Assembly (NCBI GenBank): GCA_965649825.1
Contig: OZ287699.1
Location: forward strand, 1,426,001 to 1,490,000
Length of the DNA stretch: 64,000 nt
Direction of reading: 5' to 3'
Origin: Penicillus capitatus
Lineage: Eukaryota; Chlorophyta
Under the pieces are notes generated by a model. It ran no database searches. It worked only from the letters and a program-made list of their open reading frames with translations, and was not told the DNA's origin. The number at the start of each line of letters is the position of its first letter. Position 1 is the stretch's first letter. The position numbers and the translations under genes are program-made. Positions 10,532-22,652 of this stretch are shown in pieces.

Positions 10532-13500
10532 ATGGATGGCCAGTGGACGTCTACTCCATTGACACCGCCACGCGGCGTTCTCCTCGACGAAGTGCACAAG
10601 TTGACGCAGCCACTGTGCACAGCATCGACGACCGAACCGCTTTCCAGTCATCAGCTGCTCAAATTTGGAAAGGAGACATTTGATGGCGAAGGGGAACGGG
10701 ACGAAGCTAACAGAGGTGCCAAAGAGAAGGAGATCGTTTCACATCCTGTCAAAAATTTGAGAGCAGAAGAGCGTCCGCGATGGAGAGGAATTCCGATATC
10801 CCTGCTGGCGAATTCCATGACGCTTGGTCACTCTTTTTTCGCTTACCGTGTGATCGTCGTGTGAATACGGACTGAACAGGATTGGGTGGATCTATCATCT
10901 ACCTTGGTCGCAAATGGAACAAACTCCATTTGGCGCCTGGCACGGTTGGCGGATTCGTCATCGGCCTCCTCTGGGGAATGCGATACTGTCGTAAGTACAA
11001 GAGAAACAGGTGAGCAGTCTTGCTGGGTGAATGTACTGCTTTGCGGAGAGTCTGTGACTGCTAAGGCGAATAAAGGCGTTGCAGAGTGAGATCATGGGTC
11101 TGCCTCTGGGCGAAAAGGGACTTTTTCAAGTGGCACGTCCAGCAGAACATCGGATCCCATCGTCCGAACGTATCGACTACATTACACATGTTTTGGAACA
11201 GATGTGGCGCGTCTATGACCCCATTCTCTGTCGATGGTGACAACATCGGCTCTCGGAGATGCTATCGATCCATGGATGCATGCTTCTCTGTGACAGGATT
11301 ATCGATTTCCTCAATCCCATGTTGGAAGAATTGAAGCCGCAGTTTATTCGTCGCATTCATTTTTCAAGTCTGACATTTGGCAGTATCCCGTTCAACATCA
11401 CAGAGGTCCGCGTGGTGCAAGAAGATGCAGATGCGTTTGTGATTGATGCCGGCGTGCGGTAGCACATACCTCTTTCATCTGCAGGATCCAGCATGTGTGC
11501 ATACTCTGCTCTCAGGTGGCATGGAAATGCAGATGTTGCCATCATGATCGAGGCGCGTGGCGGCAGTGTTCTCCGTCCCAAGTTCAAGAGATTTAATTTT
11601 ACTGGCAATGCACGTATCGCTTTTACACCCCTTGTTCCGCATTTCCCTGGATTCGGTGCCATGACCATCTCTCTCCAATCGACGCCTACTGTTCGACTGT
11701 CCCCTGTGAAGAATGTTTCTGTCGAGATGCTGTGTTCTTAGGTAGACTTCAGTCTAGAGATTCATCAGTCTATGTTGTCTTTCGTGGGAGATCAAGTGCG
11801 ACAGTTCTTGTCGTCCTTTGTGACGGACCACATCTTCGGGACGGTTCTGGTGTGGCCAGCTCGGATTGTGGTAAGCCATTGGATCACGATAGTGTTCTCT
11901 GGCACAGAACAGCTGAATCTCTAGATTCCCATCTTACCTGAGACACAGAGGGGGAACTTGGATCATCTTGAACTGCACACCCGCGGGGTCCTACGGGTCT
12001 TGGTCGTGGAAGGCAAAGGCATGGGATCCGGAGAAAACCACAACGGATTTGACAACTACGTCAAACCATTCGTCGTCTTAGAAACGGTTCCTTTGCAGCC
12101 CATCAGCACCAAGGCATCTCATTAACCGATGTTCTCCGACCTGCACGACATCGATCTTCTGACTTCAGGTTCTGCCAGATGGCTATCATCCAGTATGGAA
12201 GGAGGAGCATTTCCTCAAAGTCCAAGAACTGGAGCAGGTACTTGCCGTGGGTTATTGCTCGTCAGTTGCTGTCCGTCAACAATTGGATGTGCGTTTTGTC
12301 TAGTAGCGTCTGAAAGTGGAACTGTTTGATGATCATTATGATCCAGCTGTCCCATCTGTTTCCAGCGCCCAGCGCCATGGAAGAAAGATTGGAAGCGTCT
12401 CCATTCCTCTCAAGTCCTGTCCTGCTGGGAAGACCGTTGACAAATGGTTTAGCTTGGATGGCGTGGAGGAGTCCTCCAACACAGCAGTACGCAGCAAACA
12501 CCACGGCCAAGACCTTCTGAGTGAAATGTGGTACTTGGACAAGGTCACACATACCCTTCAGCGCAATACGACATGACTGATGCCTGTCCTGTCCCGATCC
12601 CAGAGCTCGAGTTCGGATGTGAAACTGAGACTGTGTTTGACGTACATGCCTGTGGAAGAACTGCGTCAGGGACGACTGTTCTTGGAGCAACCTCGCAGAC
12701 GGATGTCATCTTCACATTATGGACTTCTTTTTGTTCGCCTTCTCAGGTATCTCTCATCTCGTGAACAGTGATGTGACGGACAGTGGTGGTCGTGACAGGG
12801 GATACAATCTCCAGAATGTCGACTTCCTTTCATTATCAGACCCCTTCTGTGTTCTGTCGCTTAACACACTCCATCCCAAAAGATCGAGAACAGCGAGAAA
12901 CACCCTCGATCCGGAGTGGAGAGAAAACTATGAGTGGTTTAATGTCTGCGTCAAAGACACCCTCTTCATCGAAGTCTCTATCCATACTTCCGTGGAACCA
13001 ACTGCCTCTGGAGCAACACTTGTTCTGTGCAGGTCTTTTCAGAAGGAAAGATGGTCGATACACCGATCGGCTACATCAAGATCCCTATCTTATCCATTGC
13101 TAAGGAGTGTGAACGTGATGCGAAGCCGGTGGATGCTATTCTGCCATTGACGGATGGAGGAGGTGATGTTCATGTTGAGTTGGATTGGGTACCGCTTGAC
13201 AGCAATCTGACAACGGTCTGTCACATCACCGTCCTATACACCTGGTTTCCAGAATCTCCCTATAGCGAGCATCGTCGGAAGGAATGTGCCTTCGAGCGCT
13301 TCATCCAACTTCGCCGCGTGGGAATCTGTTTATCCAACTGAGATGGGCAGATGGGATCAGAAATGTGGGATTCTTTGGACTGAGTGATCCTTATTGCATT
13401 CTCAAGGTCAGCTACCTCATAAAGGAGCGCTCTCGTTGGGTGTACCATTGCGATGGCGACAGGTGAAGGGCAATGAGCGAAGATCCCAAGTGATCAACGA

Positions 13501-13927
13501 CACCTTGAGTCCAGTCTGGAATGAGGAATTTGTATGGGAAAGTGTTCAACGGAGCGATCACCTCGACATTGATGTCTGGGCACGGGGCTCACTGCATGAC
13601 ACATTCCTATGCAGATTCCAGTCATCCATCGAGAGAGCCATCAAACAAGAAGGCACGTTGCCCGATGTCGATGAGCCTATGTAGTCCCTGATCCTCCCGC
13701 CTGTGGTTTTAGGTGTCGTACAGGAACTCTCGGAGCCACTGCTTCAGAGAGATGGCACTCCTTTTGGCAACCTGACTTTTCAGATCATGTGGGAGCGTCT
13801 TGCCCCGGGATCGGTTCGCCACCGACGAGATCTGATCTCTCCCGTTTGGCCAACACCAGCAGCCCCCGCTCCCATAACGAAGAGAAAATCTTTCTATGGC
13901 TTTCTGTTTCGGCGTCTTGAGCATTAG
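10532..13927 (+). CDS. extended synaptotagmin/tricalbin-like SMP and C2 domain protein
   Basis: A likely ER-plasma membrane tether that moves lipids between bilayers. The many short introns are only partly resolved. Reading order: a hydrophilic N-terminus (MDGQWTSTPLTPPRG); a membrane segment GTVGGFVIGLLWGMRYCRKY near 10950; then an SMP (lipid-transfer) domain with SERIDYITHVLEQMWRVYDP, ALGDAIDPWMHASLCDRIID, RIHFSSLTFGSIPFNI, GFGAMTISLQSTP and VDFSLEIHQSMLSFVGDQVR. A first C2 domain starts at LHTRGVLRVLVVEGKGM. Two later C2-type units carry NVDFLSLSDPFCVLSL and GIRNVGFFGLSDPYCILKV, followed by NDTLSPVWNEEFVW, the usual C2 strand pattern. Domain order matches E-Syt and plant SYT proteins. The end at 13927 (FLFRRLEH) looks sound. 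Confidence 0.8.
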
Positions 13928-14021
13928 CTGTCACATCATTGACATCTTCATGCGCCACCGCTACATCATCCCATCGAACAACGTTTTGTGTGCTTATCAT
14001 TGCTGTTGCGGGTCAACGCTA

Positions 14022-16075
14022 ATGAGTTCGATTCCATACGGACTCACCGGTCTACTCAAAGAAGGCTATAAACTCTATGCTGGTGTCAGCGATGTGGTGA
14101 AAAAGAATATCAATGCCTGCCGAGAGCTGTCGCAGATCACGAAGACGTCGCTCGGTCCCAACGGTGCACCTCGCGAGACACATACGGTGTATGTATGAGT
14201 GGGATGACGGCGGCAGGGATGAGCAAGATCGTCATTAACCATTTGGACAAGCTCTTTGTTACGAGCGACTCGAATACCATCGTCACAGAGCTTGACGTCT
14301 ATCATCCCGCCGCCAAAATTGTGGCAATGGCTGCCAAGGCGCAGCAACAGGAAATAGGAGATGGCACGAATACGGTATGTCACAAGAGGCTGTCTCATCG
14401 AGTTGCTGAGAGAAAGAGTGAGGTGACAGGTGATTTCGTTAGCAGGCGAGCTGCTCAGTCTGGCAGAGAGTCTACTTCAGGATGGACTGCACGTGTCAGA
14501 AGTGGCAGATGGCTACAAGAAAGCATCAAAGAAAGTGCGCCAGACAACATACCTCTTCTCTCTTCCCTGCATCTGTAATATCTATGCAGGCTTTAGAGAT
14601 GCTCGAGTCTTTAGTGATACCTGAATCAAGTGACTGCGATGTTCGAAACAAAGAGAAGGTGTCAAGAAGGGAAAACAGCATCGGAAATCATTTCCGTCGA
14701 ATGTTGCTGGCGTAGGTGGCAGCTTTGTTGTGGGCGAGTGTGTCGAGCAAACAGAGTGGATATGAATCCCTGTTGTGTCCATTGGTGGCCGAGGCATGCA
14801 TCAATGTCTGTCCCAAGAATCCACACAACTTTGACGTGGACAATGTTCGCGTGTGCAAATTGATTGGTGGCAGTGTCCATGATACCACCGTCGTGAAAGG
14901 AATGGTTTTCAAACGCGAATCTGAAGGCATCATCAAGAGAATAGAGAATGCAAAAGTCGCTGTCTTTGCTCAAGGTCCTGCAGATTTCTTGCCTGGCACC
15001 ATCGAATGCGGATCGTTCTCTGTTGCAGGAGTGGATACAAACACCACAGAGACGAAGGGAACCATACTGATTAAGAGTGCCGAGGAGCTGGAATCTTATG
15101 CGTCATCAGAAGAGGCAAAACTCGAATCCTATATAAAGGTAGAGAAAACGACAAAGCAGCCGTGTGCGAAGTGGTCGTCTGGATGCAGGATATCATATCG
15201 ACTGGGGCAAAAGTCGTCGTGAGTGGATCATCGATCGGCGAAATGGCTATGCATTTCTTGGACAAACATGGTATCATGGTTCTGAAGATCACATCGAAGT
15301 TCGAATTGAGGCGCCTCTGTCGTGCCACAGCTGCAACGGCTCTCTCTTCCTTCAGGTCTCCCTGCACCGCACTGCCTCGCCTGAATGCGTTTTCTGCCAG
15401 AGCTCCCTTGGCAGATGAGCTGGGCTATGTGAAGGAAATGTATGTGGAGGAGATCGGCGATACTGAATGCGTCATTCTGCGACAGGCGTCTGAGGCCGAG
15501 TGCGATATCTCGACCATCGTTCTGCGTGGAAGTACCAATGCGATTCTGGATGATATTGAACATGCCATTGATAATGCTGTCAACAATTACCGTGTTCTCT
15601 GCAAAGATTCGAGGACACTACCTGGCGGAGGGGCAGCAGAGATTGAACTCGGTCGATCGCTGGCAGAGTTCGGCCGCAAACAGACAGGACTGGATCAGTA
15701 TGCCATTGCCAAGTTTGCCGAAGCATTGGAAATCGTACCCCGTATGTTGGCCGAGACATCGGGCTTCGATGCGACCGATGTTGTCTCGGCCGTTCAAGCA
15801 GCCCACTCCGGAGGAGAGACGGTGACAGGTGTCGATGTCCAAACTGGCACGCCAAAGGATCTGACCAAGGACAATATCTACGATCTCTATCAGACGAAGT
15901 GGTGGGGAATCAAGCTCGCAACAGACGCTGTCGTCACTGTATTGAAGGTGCGGCTATGGTGTGATGATGTTGAGTGATCGTTGGTTGGTGATAGGTGGAT
16001 CAGATCATAGTGGCGCGTCAGGCTGGAGGACCGAAGCCCAGAGGGCAGCCTGGTGGATGGGATGATCAGGACTGA
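14022..16075 (+). CDS. CCT8: T-complex protein 1 subunit theta (CCT8)
   Basis: One of eight subunits of the cytosolic CCT/TRiC chaperonin that folds actin and tubulin. Start MSSIPYGLTGLLKEGYKLYAG resembles the theta N-terminus. The equatorial ATP site is present: TKTSLGPNG spliced over intron 14164-14216 to MSKIVINHLDKLFVTSD, then EIGDGTNT with the catalytic Asp. The apical domain includes LIGGSVHDTTVVKGMVF, whose wording is typical of theta. The C-terminal equatorial half has VLRGSTNAILDDIEHAIDNA, LPGGGAAEIELG and TDAVVTVLKVDQIIVARQAG, and ends GGWDDQD at 16075. There are several introns of about 50 nt, and small joins near 14590-14720 and 15150 are approximate. The gene is convergent with V-ATPase subunit A. 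Confidence 0.93.
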
Positions 16076-16247
16076 GATCCGAGCGTATGCCAAAAGTAGT
16101 TTTACGATATCAATGACGAATGTAAGAAACGGGAATCTCCAATAATCCAAGAAAGTGCACGGTGGTGCCAATCCGACGCCTTAGAAAGATAAAGGGCCCA
16201 TCAAAAAAATCTAAAAATCAGGAGAAACCCCACGTTGTGACAGCCTC

Positions 16248-18567
16248 TTATCTGTATTCGTCTTCCAATTGCTTAAAACGTTCTTTGATCTCTTCGTTCA
16301 GCTCTCGCAAACGACCCCTCACAGATTCCTCGCCATTGGCTACAAACCACAGTCATAGTGATGGAGTGCTCGTGTGGAGGTGTGTGAAGTGGCCTACCTG
16401 GATCTTCGAATTTCTGACTGGAGACCTTGGAAAGAACATCTCCCAATCTCTGTCTGATCACATTGTATGTGATCTTTTGCCCTTCAGCATTTCCTGCTGC
16501 CGTTCTCTCGATCGCAGCCGTTGCGCATTTGTGGAACTGGACAATGTTCTTCAACATTTCAACGGATTTGTAGAACGGGCAGTATTTGTCGTATTTACTA
16601 AAGGCATTCTGTTGCAAATAATCATCCTTCAAGAATCTGCACACACATACATTTGTTATGCGTCATGGAATTGAATGGATTGTGCCATACCTGGCTGTTT
16701 CGAGGATAATCTTATCAGATTCTGCCAGAGCGTCTTTTCCGACCAATTGCACAATTTCATTCAACTCATCTTCTGCCTGAAGGACTTCCCTTGCCACGGT
16801 TCTGACAGGCACGAATTCGGAGTCGAATTTCTCATAGAATGGCTCCAAAGGTGCCGAGTATTTAGAATAGGAAATCAACCAGTTGACAGACGGAAAGTGC
16901 TTTCTCTGGGCAAGCTTCTTATCCAACCCCCAAAAGACTTGCACGATACCCAGAGTAGCTGCTGTGACAGGATCGGCAAAGTCACCTCCAGGTGGAGAGA
17001 CGGCACCCACAATGGTCACACTTCCTTCTCTTTCAGGAGAACCCAAGCACGACACACGTCCAGCACGTTCATAGAAGGACGCCAGACGAGATCCCAGGTA
17101 CGCAGGATATCTACACAACACATGTGTGAGATGTCTCACATCTGAGACCTATGCAAAAGAGGATACCCTGAATCGGCAGGCATCTCTGCCAGACGCCCCG
17201 AGATTTCTCTCAGCGCTTCTGCCCAACGCGATGTCGAATCCGCCATCATAGAGAAATTGTATCCCATATCGCGGAAGTACTCGGCAAGGGTAATGCCCGT
17301 GTAGATGGAAGCTTCACGTGCTGCCACAGGCATGTTAGATGTGTTGGCCACCAAAGTGGTTCTCTTCATCACAGACTCTTCGCGACCATCCGGCAGCGTC
17401 ATGGTCAGCTGAGGGAAGTCCATCAACACTTCAGCCATCTCATTACCACGTTCACCGCATCCGACATAGATGATGCCATCGGAGTTCGAATACTTAGACA
17501 GTGCCTGAGAAATGACGGTTTTGCCACAGCCGAAGGCACCAGGAATGGCACATGTTCCTACATCCCCATGTCACCTCACTTCTCCACACAAGGCAGAGAT
17601 GAAGCTTACGTACCGCCTCTCACAGAAGGGAAGAGTGCATCCAGGACACGTTGACCCGTGAGGAGAGGAGAATTCGCCAAGAGCTTTGACGCGACAGGTC
17701 TAGGTGCACGCACTGGCCATTGATGCATCATTGCATACTCCTGCACAGCATGTCTTGCTGCGGCCTTTGCTCTCACTCAATACGCATCACGTACCTTCTT
17801 CTGTCCTTGGAACTCGATTTCGATCACTCTTTCGTGGATGTTGTATTCGCCTGGAGGGGCCAAGAAAGAAATGACACCTTTGGCATCGGGAGGCAACATG
17901 ATGCGATGTTGGAGCAAAGAGTTCTCCTCGACGGTTCCGTAGACATCTCCACCCGTCACACGGTCACCCACCTGAGTGTCTCTTCGGTAGGAGATCCCTT
18001 TTGGGCAGAGGGCTGGCTGACTTTAAAGGTTGCCGGGACGAACTCCCATGTCGCTTTCGGATCCAAGGCAGGCACATTGACACCTCTCGGAATGAAGCAG
18101 TCGCCTGACGCTTTGGCAATGGTCTCCAACGGACGTTGGATACCGTCGAAGATGTTCCCGAGAATTCCCGGACCCAATTCCACCGACAACGGCTACAGTT
18201 TACTGCCTCAACGAGGCAGTTGAGGACACAACAAGTCACCTTCTTTGTGCGCAAAACGGGGTCGTCGACCGTCAAACCGGACGTATCCTCGTAGACCTGC
18301 GAACGAGACGGACATGGCGGCGGATGTGCGCCGGTCGAGGTCGCACTTGAATTGTCGCGTTTCCTCCCTCGAGTCGAATGATTTCGCCGATGAGCTGAGA
18401 GGGACCCACACGCACCAACTCGTACATGGCAGCGCCTTCCATCTTCTCGGCCACCACGACGGGCCCAGACACCTTACGAATGTATCTGCGCACCAAGACA
18501 TGCGGCGGTGTTATGGGAAGACGAGAATGCACCCATAGTCGCTTTCTTTTTCGAGATCGCGTCCCAT
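16248..18567 (-). CDS. ATP6V1A: V-type proton ATPase catalytic subunit A
   Basis: The nucleotide-hydrolysing subunit of the V1 sector that acidifies vacuoles and other endomembranes. The start was fixed by family alignment: [12 protein letters not shown] in exon 1 (ATG at 18567) joins over a 47-nt intron (18486-18532) to [20 protein letters not shown]. The non-homologous A-subunit insertion follows ([20 protein letters not shown]). The P-loop is [20 protein letters not shown], then [37 protein letters not shown] and [11 protein letters not shown]. The C-terminal helical domain holds [20 protein letters not shown] and ends [12 protein letters not shown]. All catalytic elements are present and I see no break. 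It is a single-copy housekeeping gene, tail to tail with CCT8. Confidence 0.95.
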
Positions 18568-18672
18568 TGTGAAAGAGCTCGAGGCGCAGAGGTCGACCGA
18601 ATGGATGGACGTGAAGAATTGGCGAACAAACCAAATCCACAGACACAGTCGCTTTCATCTGTCACATCTTCA

Positions 18673-19156
18673 TCATCCGACCTTTTGCTTGGCAATGGGC
18701 GCTTTGGACAGGAGGGAAACACCGAGAAGCATAAAAACGATACCGATGCACCAGTTTCGCGTCAATCGCTCACCAAAGACAGCCCATGCCACACATCCCT
18801 GCTAACAGAACGCTCTTGTGCCTTCTCATCATCTGTCAATGCCATAGAGGAGACCACCATGGTAAGGGTGTTGGTCGAGTTAGCGATGACGGTGGCCTGC
18901 AGAGATGGCATCTCTCCCATGCCTTTGACATGACAGACCCAGGCGCTCCAATTCAACTGCTCTCATACTTTATGTCTCGATGAGAAGGTGGGGAGAATGA
19001 CAGTTATTGTACCGCAATAGAAATGAGATAAAAGAGAAGGGTGAGTCCAGTTGATATAAAGGCGTTCCAGAGGGGCAAGTGTTGGGTCCATACGGTTACA
19101 TTGCCGGCGGTTTTGAAAGACGCGGCTGCAAGCGCATCGAGGATACCAGCTGTCAT
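18673..19156 (-). CDS. small TMEM42-like DMT-family membrane protein
   Basis: A short three-exon gene found by splicing, not as a single open frame. Exon 1 starts MTAGILDALAAASFKTAGN and ends in a helix (FISTGLTLLFYLISIA). A 56-nt intron (18957-19012) leads to LNWSAWVCHVKGMGEMPSLQ and ATVIANSTNTLTMV. After a second intron of uncertain donor comes GCVAWAVFGERLTRNWCIGI, with a last helix VFMLLGVSLLSK and the stop at 18673. The ATVI(A)NS..T pattern followed by FGE and a terminal helix matches the EamA/TMEM42 branch of the drug/metabolite transporter superfamily. The protein is about 130 residues, again like TMEM42. The substrate is unknown. It lies 100 bp behind the V-ATPase gene, on the same strand. 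Confidence 0.6.
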
Positions 19157-19429
19157 ACTCGCTCTCATTATCGAAGCTTAAAGATAGTTGTACTACGGTG
19201 TGATTTTCATGACAGTTGTCAATTAACATAAAGGTTACTTCTAATTCTCCTGCGGAGTTGAACAAGCGTTTGTACATTCTGCATCGCCTATTGGCACTTC
19301 GGCGTTGATTCTTCGGCCATTCTTGCGTGTTGAAAAAAACGTGTTATATGGTCGGCTTACGAGAACTGGTGCGTTTGCCTTCGGTTGTCACTAGGGCGAC
19401 ATCTCAGAGCGTTATCGTAGGTGAAGCGA

Positions 19430-20984
19430 ATGGGTTGTTGTGCGTCGACCGTGGCAAAACAAAATTCTTTGGAAAGCGAACTTCCCAGCTACCATCCTCG
19501 TACCGCGGGTTCCGGCCATGAGATGAATGTCCGGCCGCGAGGTGTCCAGCCCAACAGAGCTGCTGCCGCCTCGTCCAAAATTGTGACGCTCACAATTCCT
19601 CCTACGCCTGACGGACCATTTGAAGAGGCCGAGCAACGCATGATAGACTCGTAAGGGATAGAGGCACTAAGACGTTGATATGACTGTATTTGACTGCAGG
19701 CCAAAATTCCGAAGAGGCCAGTCCGTCCGAGAAAAATACACACTTGGCAAAGTTCTGGGCGCAGGAGGTCGGATTGCCTCGTTGATGTCTCGTTGTGTGA
19801 CGCATGACATGCTTTTAGGTTTTGCTGTTGTGAAAATCGCAACGAACAGGGAGACCGGCAAGAAATATGCATGCAAGATTATTCGTTTGCCCAAGAATGA
19901 TAATGTAGCAAAAGATGATGTATCGAGGTGTGTGACCATCATTCCCTTCGTCCATTCATGAAAAGTGTGAGAACTCAGGAGCGAAGTTTTTCAAGAGGTC
20001 GAAATCGCGAGTTGTGCAAATCATCGAAACGTTATCTCTGTCAAAGAGTTCTTCGTATCCGAGAAACGCGTAAGACGCCGTCATCCCTCTTAATGTGTTC
20101 ATGTCATTATTGGATGGATGCAGGTTACTCTTATCATGGACTACATGGAGGGAGGTATGGTCTTGGATTCGCTACTCGACCGGAAAAATGGCCGCTACAC
20201 CGAAGACGACGCAAAGGGTGTCATGAAACAAGTTTTGGAAGGTCTGGCCTACTTGCATGCTCGCAATGTTGCTCACCGAGATCTCAAACTCGAAAACATA
20301 CTGCTGGCGCGCAAGAATGATCTCTCTCACATTAAAATCGTCGACTTTGGACTCTCTAAACATACAACTGGCATGATGTCATCTGTGCTGGGAACACCTC
20401 AGTTTGTCAGCCCTGAGATGCTGAATCGCAAGGTGAAGACTTACGGGAAGTATGTCGACATGTGGAGCGCCGGCGTGCTTCTATACATCTTCCTTTCTGG
20501 ATTTCCTCCGTTCTTTGACACGAATGAAAATGCATTGTTCAGGAAGATCATTGCTGGAAACTATAGCTTTAATGACCCCGTATGGAACAGCGTATCGGAA
20601 AGCGGCAAAGATCTTATCTCTAAACTGCTAGTAAAAGATACGGATGTACGTTTATCGGCGACAGAAGCATTGGAACATGAATGGTTTGCCACACACGAAG
20701 AGCACAGTGAGCCATTGCAGGAGACTCAAAGCAATCTGTTACGTCTCAAGAGAGCAAAAGTAGGCTGCCGTTCGTTTCCAGCCACTGTCACATCATCTCA
20801 TACTTTTCTGTCTGTCTAGTTACTGCAGAAAGCTGGTAGAGTCGTTATTGCTCTCAATCGAATGCGTCTGACGCCCACGGAGGAGAATATTCAGGACATG
20901 GCAATGCAGCTGGAAATGGAAGACATGAATCTTCCAGACTTCCTCCTCGGCGATTCAGAGGAAGAAACCACACCTCGTCATTAG
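19430..20984 (+). CDS. CaMK/CDPK-like Ser/Thr protein kinase with myristoylation signal
   Basis: Start MGCCASTVAK is a textbook N-myristoylation/palmitoylation motif, implying membrane attachment. The kinase domain begins near residue 80: REKYTLGKVLGAGG joins over a 52-nt intron to FAVVKIA, giving a normal glycine loop. The lysine is in KKYACKII. VAHRDLKLENILLA and VDFGLSK hold the catalytic loop and DFG; FVSPEM is the activation-segment end; VDMWSAGVLLYIFLSGFPPF is subdomain IX. This set is typical of the CaMK group, and closest in feel to calcium-dependent protein kinases. After the kinase domain (WFATHEEH) a short helical tail with LLQKAGRVVIALNRMRLT resembles a CDPK junction. It ends LLGDSEEETTPRH with no EF hands, so direct calcium sensing is not expected. 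Confidence 0.88.
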
Positions 20985-21177
20985 GAGGCAGAGTCGTCGG
21001 CAGAGCAGCGCGTATGCAAGCTGGCTGATGTATAACAAGTTTACAATCTACTATTCATCACATTGTTCATCTGACTGCAAACTAATGGACCAGATGATCT
21101 TGTGTCGTCTTTGAATCACAAGTCGATTGACGCGATGGCTCATTCTTCGATTTGTGTCTGTTAGATGGATCGCCATC
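20985..21177 (+). other. short intergenic region between convergent genes
   Basis: About 190 bp between the kinase stop and the stop of the next minus-strand gene. Nothing recognised apart from AT-richer sequence expected at 3' ends. Confidence 0.5.
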
Positions 21178-22405
21178 TTAATCCACAGTGGCTTTCTCGT
21201 TCTTTTCCTCGGCGTCGTCTTCGTCCGATGTGGTTAGGGAATGGTCGGCAGGTGGATGATCAGGAGCCTGGGATACCCGATCGTCATTGCCGCCACATTG
21301 CGTGTCTTCTCTCGGGATACTCGTCTCGCGCGGCGCTGCTGCGTCGGTTGATGTGACGTCCGCCGACTGTGTGTGTGCGCCGCCAGCAGGATGCGCCGCC
21401 TCTTCCCCTCGACGGAACGATTGTGCGACGTCGACGGGCTTTTCTCCGACGCCTGAAGCGACATCTGCCACGTGTGTCGTTTCACGCTTTGGCGATAGAC
21501 GTTCGGCGTTGGTTGTCCCTTTGTGCACGGCCTTCTCGAGATATCCGTGCTCGGTTTGTGTCATGGCAGCTTGTCGCTGTGCGTGCGGCAAAAGTCTGTC
21601 GTTGCGTTCGGCCTTGATGGTCGTTCTTAATCGCCCCTTCGTGGTAATAGCTTCAAAGATAGTCAAAGGTAGGAGAGGTCGACTTACCGAACGTTGATGT
21701 GAATGAACCCGTTCCATTAGCATTTCGAAAGGAATCTCCTTCTCCTCGATTCCATTCATCTTTCCAAGCTGCTTAAGAATATCCGTCGACACAATCTGTC
21801 CAGGCCGCATCGTACGAAACGGTCTAATCTTGGTATTGTACAACTCCATACGCGCACCCTCGCTGCGTTCCATTGCCTTACACGACAGAGCAGCAATTTT
21901 CAGAGCAAACGAAAGGACACTGAAGTGAGGCGACTTGCTCAAAAGCATTCCGACGCAGTTCATGAAGCAGAGGGGATGCTCGTGAATGTTGACAGAATTC
22001 GAGATAGCGTTTGTGATTACAGGCGCGTTCTCTCCTCATCGTCTCTCGTTTTTCTTGCCGTTTCTGGATATCTTCGAGTATCGCCGTCAGCCGATCGCGT
22101 TGGATGGCCTCAAGCGAATGCATCTGTCGCTTCTCCAGAATCACACGTCGCTGTCGTTGAAGTTCGGCCTGTCGCTCTTCAAATCTGCTTTTCTCGATCG
22201 GCCAATTACGAATGCGAATGAACTCTTCTCTCGACGGCGCGGACAGCTCCACCTGTAGCCTCTGTCGCGGATGAACATCTCGGCCGTATTTGTTCCAGGG
22301 ATGGTGATGCCGGACGGTCTGTGCAGTAGCCGAAGTGCGATCCGTTTCTTTCAGACTTACAAACAGACTCGGAGACCGTCGTCGAGTACATGACTGTCCA
22401 GTCAT
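21178..22405 (-). CDS. hypothetical basic coiled-coil protein
   Basis: Two overlapping open stretches on the minus strand join naturally. Exon 1 (from ATG 22405) is basic, and from about residue 70 strongly helical: FEERQAELQRQRRVILEKRQ, AILEDIQKRQEKRETMRRER. It ends LHELRRNAFEQ. A putative ~57-nt intron then leads to AMERSEGARMELYNTKIRPF and MRPGQIVSTDILKQLGKMNG. The C-terminal third is acidic and low in complexity (TSDEDDAEEKNEKATVD). No catalytic motif is visible. The QRQRR/KRQEKRE pattern could be a nucleic-acid- or cytoskeleton-associated coiled coil, but I do not recognise the family. The exact splice site between 21900 and 21965 is by eye only. Confidence 0.55.
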
Positions 22406-22652
22406 TACGTCGTTATGCGGGCGGACGGTAAAACGAGGCAGAACTGTGAGGCCGAGGCTGATGTACTAACCGACAATGTAATTCTTAATTGCCAACTAAA
22501 CGCAAACATGACGAGATGCAATGAACGACGCATACCACACAAACACACCCCGTGCACAAAGACACACGCATACAAACGGACATAAGGCTTCTTCAAAAGA
22601 TCGCTGTGGAGTGAAACAAAATTATGAATGCGACGCACAGAAGGCGTTGATA

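Noticed and set aside
20700-20984. EF hands after the first kinase domain
   Set aside because: No DxDxDG-type loop is present before the stop; only a short helical tail.
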